The translations under genes were made by a program, and so were the position numbers. From assembly GCF_049675895.1 (NCBI RefSeq), contig NZ_CP183834.1, positions 1,922,001-1,986,000 of the forward strand: a stretch of 64,000 nucleotides of DNA, read 5' to 3'. Positions 33,743-43,066 of this stretch are shown in pieces. This DNA is from Ampullimonas aquatilis (GTDB lineage Bacteria > Pseudomonadota > Gammaproteobacteria > Burkholderiales > Burkholderiaceae_D). The stretch's first letter is position 1, and each line of letters opens with the position of its first letter. A model generated the notes under the pieces. That model saw only the letters and a list, made by a program, of their open reading frames with translations. It ran no database searches and was not told the DNA's origin.

Positions 33743-34924
33743 ATGCTGACTCGTGGTTTATGCGCCGTTCTGTTTGCCCAGTTTCTCTCGGCGCTGGCTG
33801 ACAATGCCCTGCTCTTTGCCGCGATTGCCTTGCTTAAGTCACGGGCTTATCCGGACTGGTCGATACCGGTTCTGCAAGAATTTTTTGTCGCTGCGTATAT
33901 CCTGCTCTCCCCCTTTGTTGGGCCCATCGCTGACAGCTTTGCCAAGGGTCGGGTGATGCTCTGGGCCAACGGCTTAAAGCTGATTGGCGGTTTGGGCTTG
34001 TTGCTGGGGCTCAATCCATTCATTGCCTATGGCATGGTGGGGGTTGGCGCGGCGGTCTATTCACCGGCCAAATATGGCATCTTGTCTGAAATGGTGGGGC
34101 CGCAAGATTTGGTCAAAGCTAATGGCTGGATGGAGTCGTCCACCATCGCCGCCATTTTGTGTGGTGCCCTGGCTGGTGGTGTGCTGGCCGATCAGAGCGT
34201 CATCATGGCGCTGGTGGCGGTCTGTGCCATGTATGCGATTGCCGCACTGGCCAATACGCTGATTCCAAGATTGCCTGCCCAGCATGCGCAAAATCTGGCA
34301 CCCGTAGCAATGATCAAAGCCTTCATGCCGGTGGTGCTGACCTTGATGAAAGATCGTGACGCACGCTTTTCGGTGGTGGGCACCAGCCTGTTCTGGGGCG
34401 CTGGCGCGACCTTGCGCTTTTTGCTGGTGGCGTGGGTGCCCGTCGCCCTGGCCATCACCAGCAACGCCATGCCCGCTTATATGAATGCCGCCACCGCCGT
34501 GGGGATTGTGTTGGGCGCGGCATTGGCCGCCCCGTTAATCAGTCTGGCCAATGCGCATCGTGCTGTTTGGGCGGGGATGGCGCTGGGTATCACAGTGGCC
34601 GCGTTAAGCGTCACGCAGCACTTGTATCTGGCGTTTGGCTTGTGTGCATTGGTGGGTGTGTTTGGTGGCCTCTTTGTGGTGCCGCTCAACGCCTTGCTGC
34701 AAGAACGCGGTCATGAGTCAGTGGGCGCCGGATCCGCCATCGCGGTACAAAACCTGTTTGAAAATATTCTGATGCTGATCATGATCGGCGGCTATAGCCT
34801 GCTGGCCGGTGCGGGCCTGGCACCCGCCAAGCTGGCGCTCTGTTTGGGTAGCACGTTTGTGCTGGCTTGTCTGGCCTTGCAGTGGAGTTACGGCAGCGCA
34901 CGCCAACAGGCAGCGACGCCTTGA
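33743..34924 (+). CDS. lplT: LplT-like lysophospholipid transporter (MFS)
   Basis: A 393-residue major-facilitator protein with about twelve helices. The opening (FLSALADNALLFAAIALLK) and GVGAAVYSPAKYGILSEMVG are typical of LplT, which flips lysophospholipids across the inner membrane for reacylation by Aas. The two genes form a pair here in the order aas-lplT, the reverse of E. coli, with a 114-base spacer. Substrate is inferred from the pairing. Confidence 0.87.
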   Translation: MLTRGLCAVLFAQFLSALADNALLFAAIALLKSRAYPDWSIPVLQEFFVAAYILLSPFVGPIADSFAKGRVMLWANGLKLIGGLGLLLGLNPFIAYGMVGVGAAVYSPAKYGILSEMVGPQDLVKANGWMESSTIAAILCGALAGGVLADQSVIMALVAVCAMYAIAALANTLIPRLPAQHAQNLAPVAMIKAFMPVVLTLMKDRDARFSVVGTSLFWGAGATLRFLLVAWVPVALAITSNAMPAYMNAATAVGIVLGAALAAPLISLANAHRAVWAGMALGITVAALSVTQHLYLAFGLCALVGVFGGLFVVPLNALLQERGHESVGAGSAIAVQNLFENILMLIMIGGYSLLAGAGLAPAKLALCLGSTFVLACLALQWSYGSARQQAATP

Positions 34925-34961
34925 TGTGACTGATAGAAAAATACTAGAAAAATTCCAGTCG

Positions 34962-34987
34962 AAATATACTCTGCCAGGGTATTTTTT
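34962..34987. terminator. Weak terminator-like hairpin between convergent lplT and rnfH
   Basis: ATAC / GTAT with further A-T pairs and a T-run (AAATATAC ... GTATTTTTT). Short and imperfect. Confidence 0.3.
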
Positions 34988-35026
34988 AAAAACCAATAAA
35001 AACGCACCTAAACAGCCAAATATAGG

Positions 35027-35410
35027 CTATACACCCTTTTTATTGCCTTTTCTAGCCTTATCGACACGTTGTCGACGAGCATCTTTAGGATCGGCCAGCA
35101 GCGGTCGGTAAATCTCAATCCGGTCGCCGTGGCGTAGCCCATCACTCAGATTTTTGAGTTTGCTGAAAATACCAACGCGCTGAGTCTGCAGATTGATCTC
35201 TGGAAACTGTTTCAGCAGGCCACTTTGCTCGATCGCCAACAAAATAGTGCTATCCGCTGGCACACGTACATCAATCAGCTTATAACGATTGACTGCCGAA
35301 TAGGCAACCGTGACAGTGACCACCTTGTTTGAGTCTGTGACCGAGCTTGAGGCTGAACTTGTGGTTGCGCTTGCAGCCATGACCGATCCGGACGAATTGG
35401 CGATGCTCAT
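35027..35410 (-). CDS. rnfH: RnfH-family (UPF0125) ubiquitin-like protein
   Basis: A 127-residue protein: a Ser/Ala-rich leader of about 28 residues, then the RnfH beta-grasp fold (VTVAYSAVNRYKLIDVRVPA, GIFSKLKNLSDGLRHGDRIE, IYRPLLADPKDARRQR). It overlaps ratA by four bases (ATGA), the usual ratA-rnfH pair. The role of RnfH is not established. The leader is longer than usual, and a later start at 35380 is possible. Confidence 0.88.
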   Translation of the reverse strand: MSIANSSGSVMAASATTSSASSSVTDSNKVVTVTVAYSAVNRYKLIDVRVPADSTILLAIEQSGLLKQFPEINLQTQRVGIFSKLKNLSDGLRHGDRIEIYRPLLADPKDARRQRVDKARKGNKKGV

Positions 35411-35841
35411 TTGATATACACCTGGTCAGCGCGCTTGACAAAGGAATCCACAAAAGTATTGGCAATGTGGGAAAACACTGGCCCAATGAGGCCTTCAAGC
35501 AGTTTGCTGGAAAATTCGTAATGCAATTTAAACTGGATTTTGCAGGCATCGTCCATCAGCGGAATAAACTCCCAGACACCATCCAGGTGTTTGAAAGGAC
35601 CATCTTTTAAGGTCATCTGAATCCGGCTAGTGGGCGTATTGACGTTTTCAGTGGTAAATTGTTGGCGGATCCCCTTGAAATTGATCTTGAGCGTCGCCAC
35701 CATACGATCATCGCTTGATGCCAATACCTCAGTTCCACCACACCATGGCAGGAACTTGGGATAATCATCCACCTGGGTAACCAGCTTATACATGTCTTGC
35801 GCTGAATGACCGATCAGCACGGATTTTTCTACGACCGCCAT
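35407..35841 (-). CDS. ratA: RatA-family SRPBCC protein (ribosome association toxin / Coq10-like)
   Basis: A 144-residue START-like lipid-binding fold: VEKSVLIGHSAQDMYKLVTQ at the start, FLPWCGGTEVL, and the long C-terminal helix IANTFVDSFVKRADQVY. In E. coli RatA was described as blocking 70S assembly, while the homologue Coq10 binds ubiquinone; which applies here is open. It is divergent from smpB with 56 bases between, the arrangement found across beta- and gammaproteobacteria. Confidence 0.9.
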   Translation of the reverse strand: MAVVEKSVLIGHSAQDMYKLVTQVDDYPKFLPWCGGTEVLASSDDRMVATLKINFKGIRQQFTTENVNTPTSRIQMTLKDGPFKHLDGVWEFIPLMDDACKIQFKLHYEFSSKLLEGLIGPVFSHIANTFVDSFVKRADQVYIK

Positions 35842-35897
35842 AACAAAGAGGATACGATTAAGCCGATAAATGTCTTTACGGCTGTCAATTTTACGTG

Positions 35898-36347
35898 ATG
35901 AGCATCATTGATAATAAAAAAGCTTTTTTTGATTACTTCATCGAAGAACGATTCGAGGCCGGCATGGCGCTGGAAGGCTGGGAAGTCAAAGCAATACGTG
36001 CCAATCGCGCCCAGCTCAAAGAGGGCTATGTGGTGATTCGCGGTGCCGAACTGTTTTTGATTGGCTGTCATATCAGCGCCCTGCCCGAAGCTTCCACGCA
36101 TATCTCGCCCGACCCGGTACGTACCCGCAAACTGCTGTTGCATGCTGAAGAAATCAAGAAACTGATCGGCAAGGTAGAACGCTCCGGTTATACATTAGTG
36201 CCACTCAATCTGCACTACACCCGTGGCCGGGTAAAGTGCGAGATTGGCCTGGCCAAGGGTAAAAAGCAGCACGACAAACGCGATGCCGAAAAAGAGCGCG
36301 ACTGGAAACGCGAAAAAGGTGCCTTGCTCAAACAGAATTCGCGCTGA
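35898..36347 (+). CDS. smpB: SsrA-binding protein SmpB
   Basis: A 149-residue tmRNA partner in trans-translation. The conserved sequence is intact: FFDYFIEERFEAGMALEGWE, VKAIRANRAQLKEGYVV, ALPEASTH-like loop, LHYTRGRVKCEIGLAKGKK and the basic C-terminal tail KRDAEKERDWKREKGALLK. ATG 35898 is the likely start; a GTG one codon earlier is also possible. No tmRNA gene is seen nearby. Confidence 0.97.
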   Translation: MSIIDNKKAFFDYFIEERFEAGMALEGWEVKAIRANRAQLKEGYVVIRGAELFLIGCHISALPEASTHISPDPVRTRKLLLHAEEIKKLIGKVERSGYTLVPLNLHYTRGRVKCEIGLAKGKKQHDKRDAEKERDWKREKGALLKQNSR

Positions 36348-36477
36348 TTAAAACTCGCGCCGAGTCTGGCTTTTTGCATTGCTTTTTTGCATGGACAATT
36401 CGCGCTATTCGTTTTGCGCTGCCCTTTCAGACTGCCTCATACTGCCTTGATCACATCATCACAGACTGGTGCCTTGA

Positions 36478-37374
36478 TCATCCCGCTGCCAACAACGCCT
36501 TGGCATGAAACGCCAGATGATCGGCCATGAAGCTACCGATGAAATAGTAGCCGTGGTCATAACCGGCGTGGTGCCGCAAGGTCAATGGCTGGTTGGCCTG
36601 GGCACAAGCGGCTGCAAAAGCTTCTGGCAAAAGTTGTCCTGCCAGTAAAAATTTGTCGTCCAGACCCTGATCCACCAGAATGCCTGCCGGATAAGGCGTG
36701 TGCCGTTGCGCCATCAAGCTGCTGGCATCATGTGCCAGCCAGGTGACTTCATCAGTCCCCAGATATTGGGTAAACGCCTTATGCCCCCAGGGACATTGGC
36801 TGGGCGCGGCAATCGGCGCAAATGCCGATACCGATCGATAAACACCCGGATGCTTTAAAGCCAGCGTCAGCGCACCATGGCCTCCCATGGAATGGCCAAA
36901 AATGCTGATGCGTTCAGCCTGTGCAGGAAACGCTTTGACAATCAACTCGCGCAGTTCCTGCACCACATAGGTTTCCATCCGGAAATGCACATTCCACGGG
37001 GCCTGCGTGGCATCCAGATAGAAACCGGCACCATGACCCAGATCCCAGCTTTCATCGGCCATTGCTATACCTGTCTGACGCGGGCTGGTATCCGGTGCCA
37101 CTAACAAAATGCCATGTTGCGCCGCGTATTGCTGCGCCCCGGCCTTGATCATGAAAGTCTCTTCGGTACAGGTCAGCCCGGCCAGATAAAACAGGACGGG
37201 TACAGGACCTGTCCTGGCTTGCGGTGGCACAAATACCGAAAAACGCATCGGCAGACCAATCGCGTTTGATTGATGCTGATAAAAGCCCTGACGACCGCCA
37301 AAGCAGCCGTGCTCGCTTAACAGCTCCAGCTTATTTTCCAGCTTATTTTCCAGCTTATTTCCCGGTGCTTGCAT
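36478..37374 (-). CDS. fghA: S-formylglutathione hydrolase
   Basis: A 298-residue alpha/beta hydrolase that splits S-formylglutathione to formate and glutathione. The nucleophile is Ser 162 in GHSMGGHG; the Asp (LVDQGLDDKFL) and His (GYDHGYYF) of the triad are visible. The first 18 residues carry three NKLE units from a 12-bp DNA repeat and are unlike other family members. ATG overlaps the adhC stop (TGATG), so the two steps of formaldehyde oxidation are translated together. Confidence 0.95.
   Translation of the reverse strand: MQAPGNKLENKLENKLELLSEHGCFGGRQGFYQHQSNAIGLPMRFSVFVPPQARTGPVPVLFYLAGLTCTEETFMIKAGAQQYAAQHGILLVAPDTSPRQTGIAMADESWDLGHGAGFYLDATQAPWNVHFRMETYVVQELRELIVKAFPAQAERISIFGHSMGGHGALTLALKHPGVYRSVSAFAPIAAPSQCPWGHKAFTQYLGTDEVTWLAHDASSLMAQRHTPYPAGILVDQGLDDKFLLAGQLLPEAFAAACAQANQPLTLRHHAGYDHGYYFIGSFMADHLAFHAKALLAAG
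37326..37361 (-). repeat. Three 12-bp tandem units in the fghA 5' end
   Basis: CCAGCTTATTTT three times (last unit ends in C). In frame it encodes NKLE repeats; the copy number can vary by slippage without breaking the frame. Confidence 0.85.
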
Positions 37375-38480
37375 CAGTAGATCACCACGGAACGGATTGA
37401 CTCGCCACGTTTCATCAAATCAAAACCCTCATTGATTTTTTCAAGTGGCAGACGATGAGTAATCAGATCATCAATATTGAGTTTGCCTTCCATATACCAG
37501 TCAACAATTTTCGGTACATCGGTACGACCACGGGCGCCGCCAAAGGCCGAGCCCTCCCATTTGCGACCGGTGACCAACTGAAATGGCCGGGTGCTGATTT
37601 CTGCACCGGCCTCGGCCACACCAATGATGATGCTGCGCCCCCAACCCTTGTGGGTACATTCCAGCGCTTGGCGCATGACTTTGGTATTCCCAATACATTC
37701 AAAGGAGTAATCGGCTCCGCCATCAGTCAGCTGCACAATCTGGTCCACCACATTGTCCACTTCCTTGGGATTGATGAAGTGCGTCATGCCAAACTTACGT
37801 GCCATTTTTTCACGAGCCGGGTTGAGATCCACACCAATGATTTTGTCGGCGCCAACCATTTTGGCTGCCTGAATCACATTCAAACCAATCCCGCCCAGAC
37901 CAAATACCACCACATTGGCGCCCGCCTCTACCTTGGCGGTAAAGATCACGGCACCCACGCCGGTGGTAACACCACAGCCGATATAACAGACCTTGTCAAA
38001 AGGGGCATCGGGGCGAATCTTGGCCAATGCAATCTCAGGCACCACAATATGATTGGCAAAAGTCGAGGTGCCCATGTAATGCAGAATCGGCTGACCATTC
38101 AGAGAAAAGCGGCTGGTGGCATCGGGCATCAAACCCTTACCCTGGGTGCCGCGAATCAACTGGCACAAATTGGTTTTGCGCGATAAACAGAATTTGCACT
38201 GGCGACATTCTGGCGTGTACAAGGGAATCACATGATCGCCCTTTTTCAGGCTGGTCACACCAGCACCGACATCAAGCACCACACCCGCGCCTTCGTGACC
38301 GAGAATGGCGGGAAACAGGCCTTCCGGATCAGCCCCGGACAAGGTGTAGTAATCTGTATGGCAAATGCCTGTGGCTTTTACCTCAACCAGGACTTCGCCC
38401 GCCTTGGGGCCTTCGAGATCAACGTCTTCAATCGTTAAGGGTTCACCGGCCTTCCAGGCCACCGCAGCTTTGGTTTTCAT
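37374..38480 (-). CDS. adhC: S-(hydroxymethyl)glutathione dehydrogenase (class III alcohol dehydrogenase)
   Basis: A 368-residue zinc enzyme oxidising the formaldehyde-glutathione adduct with NAD. Catalytic zinc ligands sit in GICHTDYYTLSG and GHEGAGVV, the structural zinc Cys cluster is CRQCKFCLSRKTNLC, and the NAD fold reads VFGLGGIGLNVIQAAK. Class III features (TRPFQLVTGRKWEGSAFGG) are complete. With fghA it forms a detoxification operon. The 350 bases upstream contain its promoter, not identified. Confidence 0.97.
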   Translation of the reverse strand: MKTKAAVAWKAGEPLTIEDVDLEGPKAGEVLVEVKATGICHTDYYTLSGADPEGLFPAILGHEGAGVVLDVGAGVTSLKKGDHVIPLYTPECRQCKFCLSRKTNLCQLIRGTQGKGLMPDATSRFSLNGQPILHYMGTSTFANHIVVPEIALAKIRPDAPFDKVCYIGCGVTTGVGAVIFTAKVEAGANVVVFGLGGIGLNVIQAAKMVGADKIIGVDLNPAREKMARKFGMTHFINPKEVDNVVDQIVQLTDGGADYSFECIGNTKVMRQALECTHKGWGRSIIIGVAEAGAEISTRPFQLVTGRKWEGSAFGGARGRTDVPKIVDWYMEGKLNIDDLITHRLPLEKINEGFDLMKRGESIRSVVIY

Positions 38481-38830
38481 GGGCGTTCTTTCTTATGATT
38501 GGTATGATTTGGGCAATACGGCAATATAACGTTAGGCATGGCCGAAACAAAAAAATGATCAAGACGATGAAACCGCCAAGCTCATCAGTCATGCTTTTGC
38601 ATGGCTTCATTGTAGCCAGATTTGATGCTTTTTATCAGCACCAACGATCGTAGGGCAATGAGCCAGGCCAAGCATCTGATGTGGAAAACTAAGGTAGTCA
38701 AAGCGAAAAAGATTTGCTTTGCCTGAATGGGGTGGCTCGGTGAAGTTACTGAATGAAGCACTGAGTCAGGTCACCAAGTGCAATCAGCTCGTGAGGGAGT
38801 CAATCACGAGCTGATTGCATCGACGATCAA
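38481..38830. other. Intergenic stretch with a perfect 16-bp hairpin at 38779-38819
   Basis: No gene seen. Near its right end TGCAATCAGCTCGTGA (38779-38794) pairs perfectly with TCACGAGCTGATTGCA (38804-38819) around nine bases. It lies 12 bases after the qmcA-like stop on the minus strand, so it may end or stabilise that message, but no T-run follows. Confidence 0.65.
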
Positions 38831-39745
38831 TTATTTTTGCGCCTTGACGATTTGCATGGCACTGGCAATCAGCCCGGAGATATCACCCAGATTGGCAGGC
38901 ACGATGATGCTGTTATTGGTTTTAGCCAGGTTGCCAAATGCATTGACGTATTGTTCAGCCACCTTCAGATTGACGGCTTCAATACCACCTTGTGACTGAA
39001 TCGCGGCCGCAATCTGTTTGATGGCAGTGGCATTGGCTTCGGCCACGGCCAAAATCGACGCGGCCTCACCTTGCGCATTATTGATCGCCGCCTGCTTGTC
39101 GCCCTCAGAGCGGGCAATCGAGGCTTCCCGTTCACCCGTCGCAATATTGATCTGCTCTTGTTTGCGTCCTTCAGAAGCCGCAATCAAGGCGCGCTTTTCA
39201 CGCTCGGCGGTGATCTGGGCTTGCATCGAGCGAAGAATTTCCTGGGGTGGCGTCAGATCCTTGATTTCATAGCGCAATACCTTGACACCCCAGTTGGCGG
39301 CGGCATCATCCAATGATTGCACCACGCTGGCATTGATCTGGTCACGCTCTTCAAAGGTTTTATCGAGTTCCATCTTGCCGATTACCGAACGCAGTGTGGT
39401 TTGTGCCAGTTGCGTAATGGCGATGATGTAATTGGATGAGCCATACGATGCACGCATGGGATCGGTCACCTGAAAGTACAAGATACCGTCAACGGTGAGC
39501 TGGGTATTGTCACGAGTAATACAAATCTGGCTGGGCACATCCAAGGGAATTTCTTTTAATGAATGTTTGTAGGCCACTCGGTCGATAAAAGGAAAAATCA
39601 GACTCAGACCTGGCGTCAAGGTGCGATCAAACTTACCCAAGCGTTCTACCACCCAGGCGTGCTGCTGAGGCACCACATTAAATGACTTGATAACCAATAC
39701 CACTGCGCCAATCAAAACGATTAAAGCCAATGCGCCTAAATCCAT
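38831..39745 (-). CDS. qmcA: SPFH-domain membrane protein (QmcA/paraslipin)
   Basis: A 304-residue stomatin/prohibitin-family protein: one N-terminal helix (residues 3-20), the SPFH domain (VVPQQHAWVVERLGKFDRTL, CITRDNTQLTVDGILYFQVT), then a charged coiled coil with EREKRALIAASEGRKQ. The tail ends IIVPANLGDISGLIASAMQI. Such proteins form large membrane rings linked to protease control (family knowledge). The NfeD-like partner gene precedes it by 94 bases, the usual pairing. Confidence 0.93.
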   Translation of the reverse strand: MDLGALALIVLIGAVVLVIKSFNVVPQQHAWVVERLGKFDRTLTPGLSLIFPFIDRVAYKHSLKEIPLDVPSQICITRDNTQLTVDGILYFQVTDPMRASYGSSNYIIAITQLAQTTLRSVIGKMELDKTFEERDQINASVVQSLDDAAANWGVKVLRYEIKDLTPPQEILRSMQAQITAEREKRALIAASEGRKQEQINIATGEREASIARSEGDKQAAINNAQGEAASILAVAEANATAIKQIAAAIQSQGGIEAVNLKVAEQYVNAFGNLAKTNNSIIVPANLGDISGLIASAMQIVKAQK

Positions 39746-39839
39746 ATTTCCTCCAAAATTACGATGAACGAATCAGGTTTGATTCGCTTGATGATGTCGT
39801 CAGGGCGACGCCTGTCCACGCAGCATGTTCATAACAACT

Positions 39840-40277
39840 TTAATTGGGCAAATTTACAGGTGCCAATATCAGTCGATTATTCTTTACGGCTTTGATGACA
39901 AACAGACCTGGCTGCGCGGTTTGCCCAGCCTCAATTTCTGCGTCCCAATGACTGCCACGATAGGCAACTCTGGCCACCCCATGCTGCCACGCTGGAACCT
40001 CAACCGTCTGGCCAATATCAATCTGCACACTGGGATCCTGGCTGGCATCCTGACCTTCATTGAAATTTTTAGCACGAGTCCGGCGCAAGATGGTGACACC
40101 GATCACACTCACGACTGCCGCAGTTAAGAGTGCCGCTGGCAAGCTGCCACCCTGCCAGATCACCACACCACCCACCAGCACACCAACCGCCAATACCAAA
40201 AGATAGAAAGTGCTGCTGACCAGCTCAAGGATGACCAGCACTGCCGCCATGGCAAACCAAAAATATTCAGGCTTCAT
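39840..40277 (-). CDS. NfeD-family membrane protein
   Basis: A 145-residue protein with two or three N-terminal helices (VLVILELVSSTFYLLVLAVG, then GGSLPAALLTAAVVSVIGV) and a C-terminal OB-fold (DIGQTVEVPAWQHGVARVAY, GSHWDAEIEAG). Short NfeD proteins partner SPFH proteins, and this gene is just upstream of the qmcA-like one. Confidence 0.9.
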   Translation of the reverse strand: MKPEYFWFAMAAVLVILELVSSTFYLLVLAVGVLVGGVVIWQGGSLPAALLTAAVVSVIGVTILRRTRAKNFNEGQDASQDPSVQIDIGQTVEVPAWQHGVARVAYRGSHWDAEIEAGQTAQPGLFVIKAVKNNRLILAPVNLPN

Positions 40278-40328
40278 ATGGGATTGAACTCAAAGAAAAC
40301 AGAGACGCTTAGCGTACCACCAAATAAT

Positions 40329-40364
40329 AAAAAAGGGCACCAACTTGCGTCAGTGCCCTTTTTT
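40329..40364. terminator. Terminator downstream of ppsA
   Basis: AAAAAAGGGCAC / GTGCCCTTTTTT around a 12-base loop, 50 bases beyond the ppsA stop; symmetric, so usable from both sides. Confidence 0.85.
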
Positions 40365-40414
40365 ACTGGCAGTGCTGTCAAGTGAATCTCATTCACCCAA
40401 CAGATGCATCAACC

Positions 40415-42811
40415 TTACTTTTTGGTAACGGTTTTAGCCAGATGCTGCCAAGTATCAATCACAGTATCGGGGTTCAGAGAGATCGACTCAATACCTTCAT
40501 TGGCGAGCCATTCAGCAAAATCAGGATGATCTGAAGGACCTTGACCGCAGATACCAACATATTTGCCTTTGGCCTTACATGCTGCAATGGCGCGTGACAA
40601 CATGAACTTAACAGCGGCATCACGTTCGTCAAAATCCGCGGCCAGCAGCTCCATACCGGAGTCTCGATCCAGACCCAATGTCAGCTGGGTCAAATCGTTG
40701 GAACCAATTGAGAAGCCATCAAAGTATTCCAGGAATTGATCAGCCAGAATCGCATTGGATGGCACTTCACACATCATGATCACACGCAGACCATTTTCGC
40801 CGCGTTTCAAGCCATGTTTGGCGAGCAGATCAATCACGCGCGAAGCCTGGCTTACTGTCCGCACAAACGGCACCATGATTTCAACGTTATCCAGCCCCAT
40901 CTCTTCACGAACCTTTTTCATTGCACGGCATTCCATTTCGAAACACTCGGCAAAGCTTTCTGCGATATAACGTGAAGCGCCGCGGAAACCCAACATTGGA
41001 TTCTCTTCATCGGGCTCATAGCGTGAACCACCAATCAGTTTCTTGTACTCGTTTGACTTAAAGTCGGACAAACGCACGATCACGGGTTTTGGATAGAACG
41101 CTGCAGCAATCGTGGCAATCCCTTCCGTCAGTTTGTCGATGAAGAAGGCGCGTGGGCTGGCATGACCACGGGCAACCGATTCAACGGCTTTTTTCAGATC
41201 GGCATCAATTTGTGGGTAGTCAAGAATTGCCTTGGGATGCACACCAATATTATTGTTGATCACAAACTCAAGACGAGCCAGACCGACACCGGAATTAGGA
41301 ATGGATTGGAAGTCAAAAGCCAGTTGTGGGTTACCCACATTCATCATGATCTTGACGGGAGCGGCGGGCATTTCACCACGCACTACTTCAGTCACTTCCG
41401 TTTCGAGCAGACCGTCGTAAATCTTGCCTTCATCACCTTCGGCGCAAGACACGGTTACCAATGTGCCGTCACGCAGCTTGCTGGTCGCATCACCGCAACC
41501 AACAACAGCTGGCACACCCAGTTCACGCGCAATAATGGCTGCATGGCAGGTACGACCACCACGGTTGGTCACAATCGCAGAAGCGCGTTTCATGACCGGT
41601 TCCCAGTTTGGATCGGTCATGTCAGCAACCAGTACGTCACCTGGTTGAACCCGTTCCATTTCAGCTGGATCGTTAATAATACGGACTGGACCAGAACCAA
41701 TTTTCTGACCAATCGCACGACCTGTTGTCAGAACCGGTGAAGAACCCTTGAGTTTGAAGCGTTGTTCAGCACGACCACCGGCCTGGCTCTTCACGGTTTC
41801 AGGACGCGCTTGCAAAATGTAAATCTTGCCATCACGACCATCCTTGCCCCATTCGATATCCATTGGACGACCATAATGTTCTTCAATGATCATCGCATAT
41901 TTGGCTAGTTCGATGGTGTCTTCGTCGGTAATGGAATAACGGTTACGCAATTCGGAAGGCACGTCTACTGTCTTGACGGAGCGACCAGCGACAGCGGTGT
42001 CGGTAAATTCCATCTTGATCAGTTTGGAGCCAATCGAGCGGCGAATGATCGGATATTTGCCCTGTTTCAAAGTGGGTTTGAAAACATAGAATTCGTCAGG
42101 ATTGACAGCACCCTGCACGACGGTCTCGCCCAAGCCATAGCTGGCAGTAATAAACACCACATCACGGAAACCGGATTCGGTATCCAGGGTAAACATCACA
42201 CCGGATGAACCCACATCGGAACGAACCATGCGCTGCACACCAGCGGACAATGCCACTTCGGCATGCGCAAAACCCTTGTGAACACGGTAAGAAATCGCGC
42301 GATCGTTATATAGAGAAGCAAATACATGCTTCATGGCTTCCAGAATGTTATCGATACCGACCACATTCAGATAAGTTTCTTGCTGACCGGCAAATGAAGC
42401 GTCCGGCAAATCTTCAGCTGTGGCCGATGAGCGCACCGCAAATGACATTTCACTGGTGGAATCGGCCACCAGCTTGATATATTGCTCGCGGATTTCCTTG
42501 TCGAGCGCGGCTGGAAATGGCGTATCAATAATCCACTGACGAATTTCGGCACCGGCTACTGCCAGCGATTTGACGTCGTCGACATTCAGAGTCGACAGGC
42601 GTTGTGCAATTTTATCGGCCAGACCGTTGTGGGCCAAAAACTCACGAAAGGCATTGGCTGTTGTGGCAAAACCACCGGGTACCCGCACACCTTTGGCAGT
42701 GAGCTGGCTGATCATTTCTCCCAGGGAGGAGTTCTTGCCGCCGACTGAATCAACATCAGCCATTCGCAAGTGTTCAAATGCAATGACATTCGCATTATTT
42801 TGGTTGGACAT
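40415..42811 (-). CDS. ppsA: Phosphoenolpyruvate synthase
   Basis: A 798-residue enzyme converting pyruvate and ATP to PEP, AMP and phosphate in gluconeogenesis. The N-terminal ATP-binding domain (VGGKNSSLGEMI, SSATAEDLPDASFAGQQ), the central phosphohistidine domain (GGRTCHAAIIARELG, His near residue 423) and the C-terminal PEP/pyruvate barrel (NDLTQLTLGLDRDSG, ICGQGPSDHPDFA) are all intact. It diverges from its regulator ppsR with 255 bases between. Confidence 0.98.
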   Translation of the reverse strand: MSNQNNANVIAFEHLRMADVDSVGGKNSSLGEMISQLTAKGVRVPGGFATTANAFREFLAHNGLADKIAQRLSTLNVDDVKSLAVAGAEIRQWIIDTPFPAALDKEIREQYIKLVADSTSEMSFAVRSSATAEDLPDASFAGQQETYLNVVGIDNILEAMKHVFASLYNDRAISYRVHKGFAHAEVALSAGVQRMVRSDVGSSGVMFTLDTESGFRDVVFITASYGLGETVVQGAVNPDEFYVFKPTLKQGKYPIIRRSIGSKLIKMEFTDTAVAGRSVKTVDVPSELRNRYSITDEDTIELAKYAMIIEEHYGRPMDIEWGKDGRDGKIYILQARPETVKSQAGGRAEQRFKLKGSSPVLTTGRAIGQKIGSGPVRIINDPAEMERVQPGDVLVADMTDPNWEPVMKRASAIVTNRGGRTCHAAIIARELGVPAVVGCGDATSKLRDGTLVTVSCAEGDEGKIYDGLLETEVTEVVRGEMPAAPVKIMMNVGNPQLAFDFQSIPNSGVGLARLEFVINNNIGVHPKAILDYPQIDADLKKAVESVARGHASPRAFFIDKLTEGIATIAAAFYPKPVIVRLSDFKSNEYKKLIGGSRYEPDEENPMLGFRGASRYIAESFAECFEMECRAMKKVREEMGLDNVEIMVPFVRTVSQASRVIDLLAKHGLKRGENGLRVIMMCEVPSNAILADQFLEYFDGFSIGSNDLTQLTLGLDRDSGMELLAADFDERDAAVKFMLSRAIAACKAKGKYVGICGQGPSDHPDFAEWLANEGIESISLNPDTVIDTWQHLAKTVTKK

Positions 42812-43066
42812 AATTACCCTTTTGATGTGAAAAATCCGGTTAGTCTGCCGCGAGCAAGCTCCAGCGATTCAATGGTCAGACATGAAAAATAACTTGATGA
42901 TGCCATCTTCAATACATGCAATTTTTAAAACACGATTTCGCAATGTAATATTAATTTGATTGTACCTTGTGCTTACATCTGTTGGCACGAACCCAACACA
43001 GGCATAATCTGAACTCGATCACGGAATTCCATTTTTTGTTGTCTTTTTGAAAAAAACATAATCACC

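Noticed and set aside
35898..36470. tmRNA gene beside smpB
   Set aside because: No tRNA-like ends or tag frame found after smpB.
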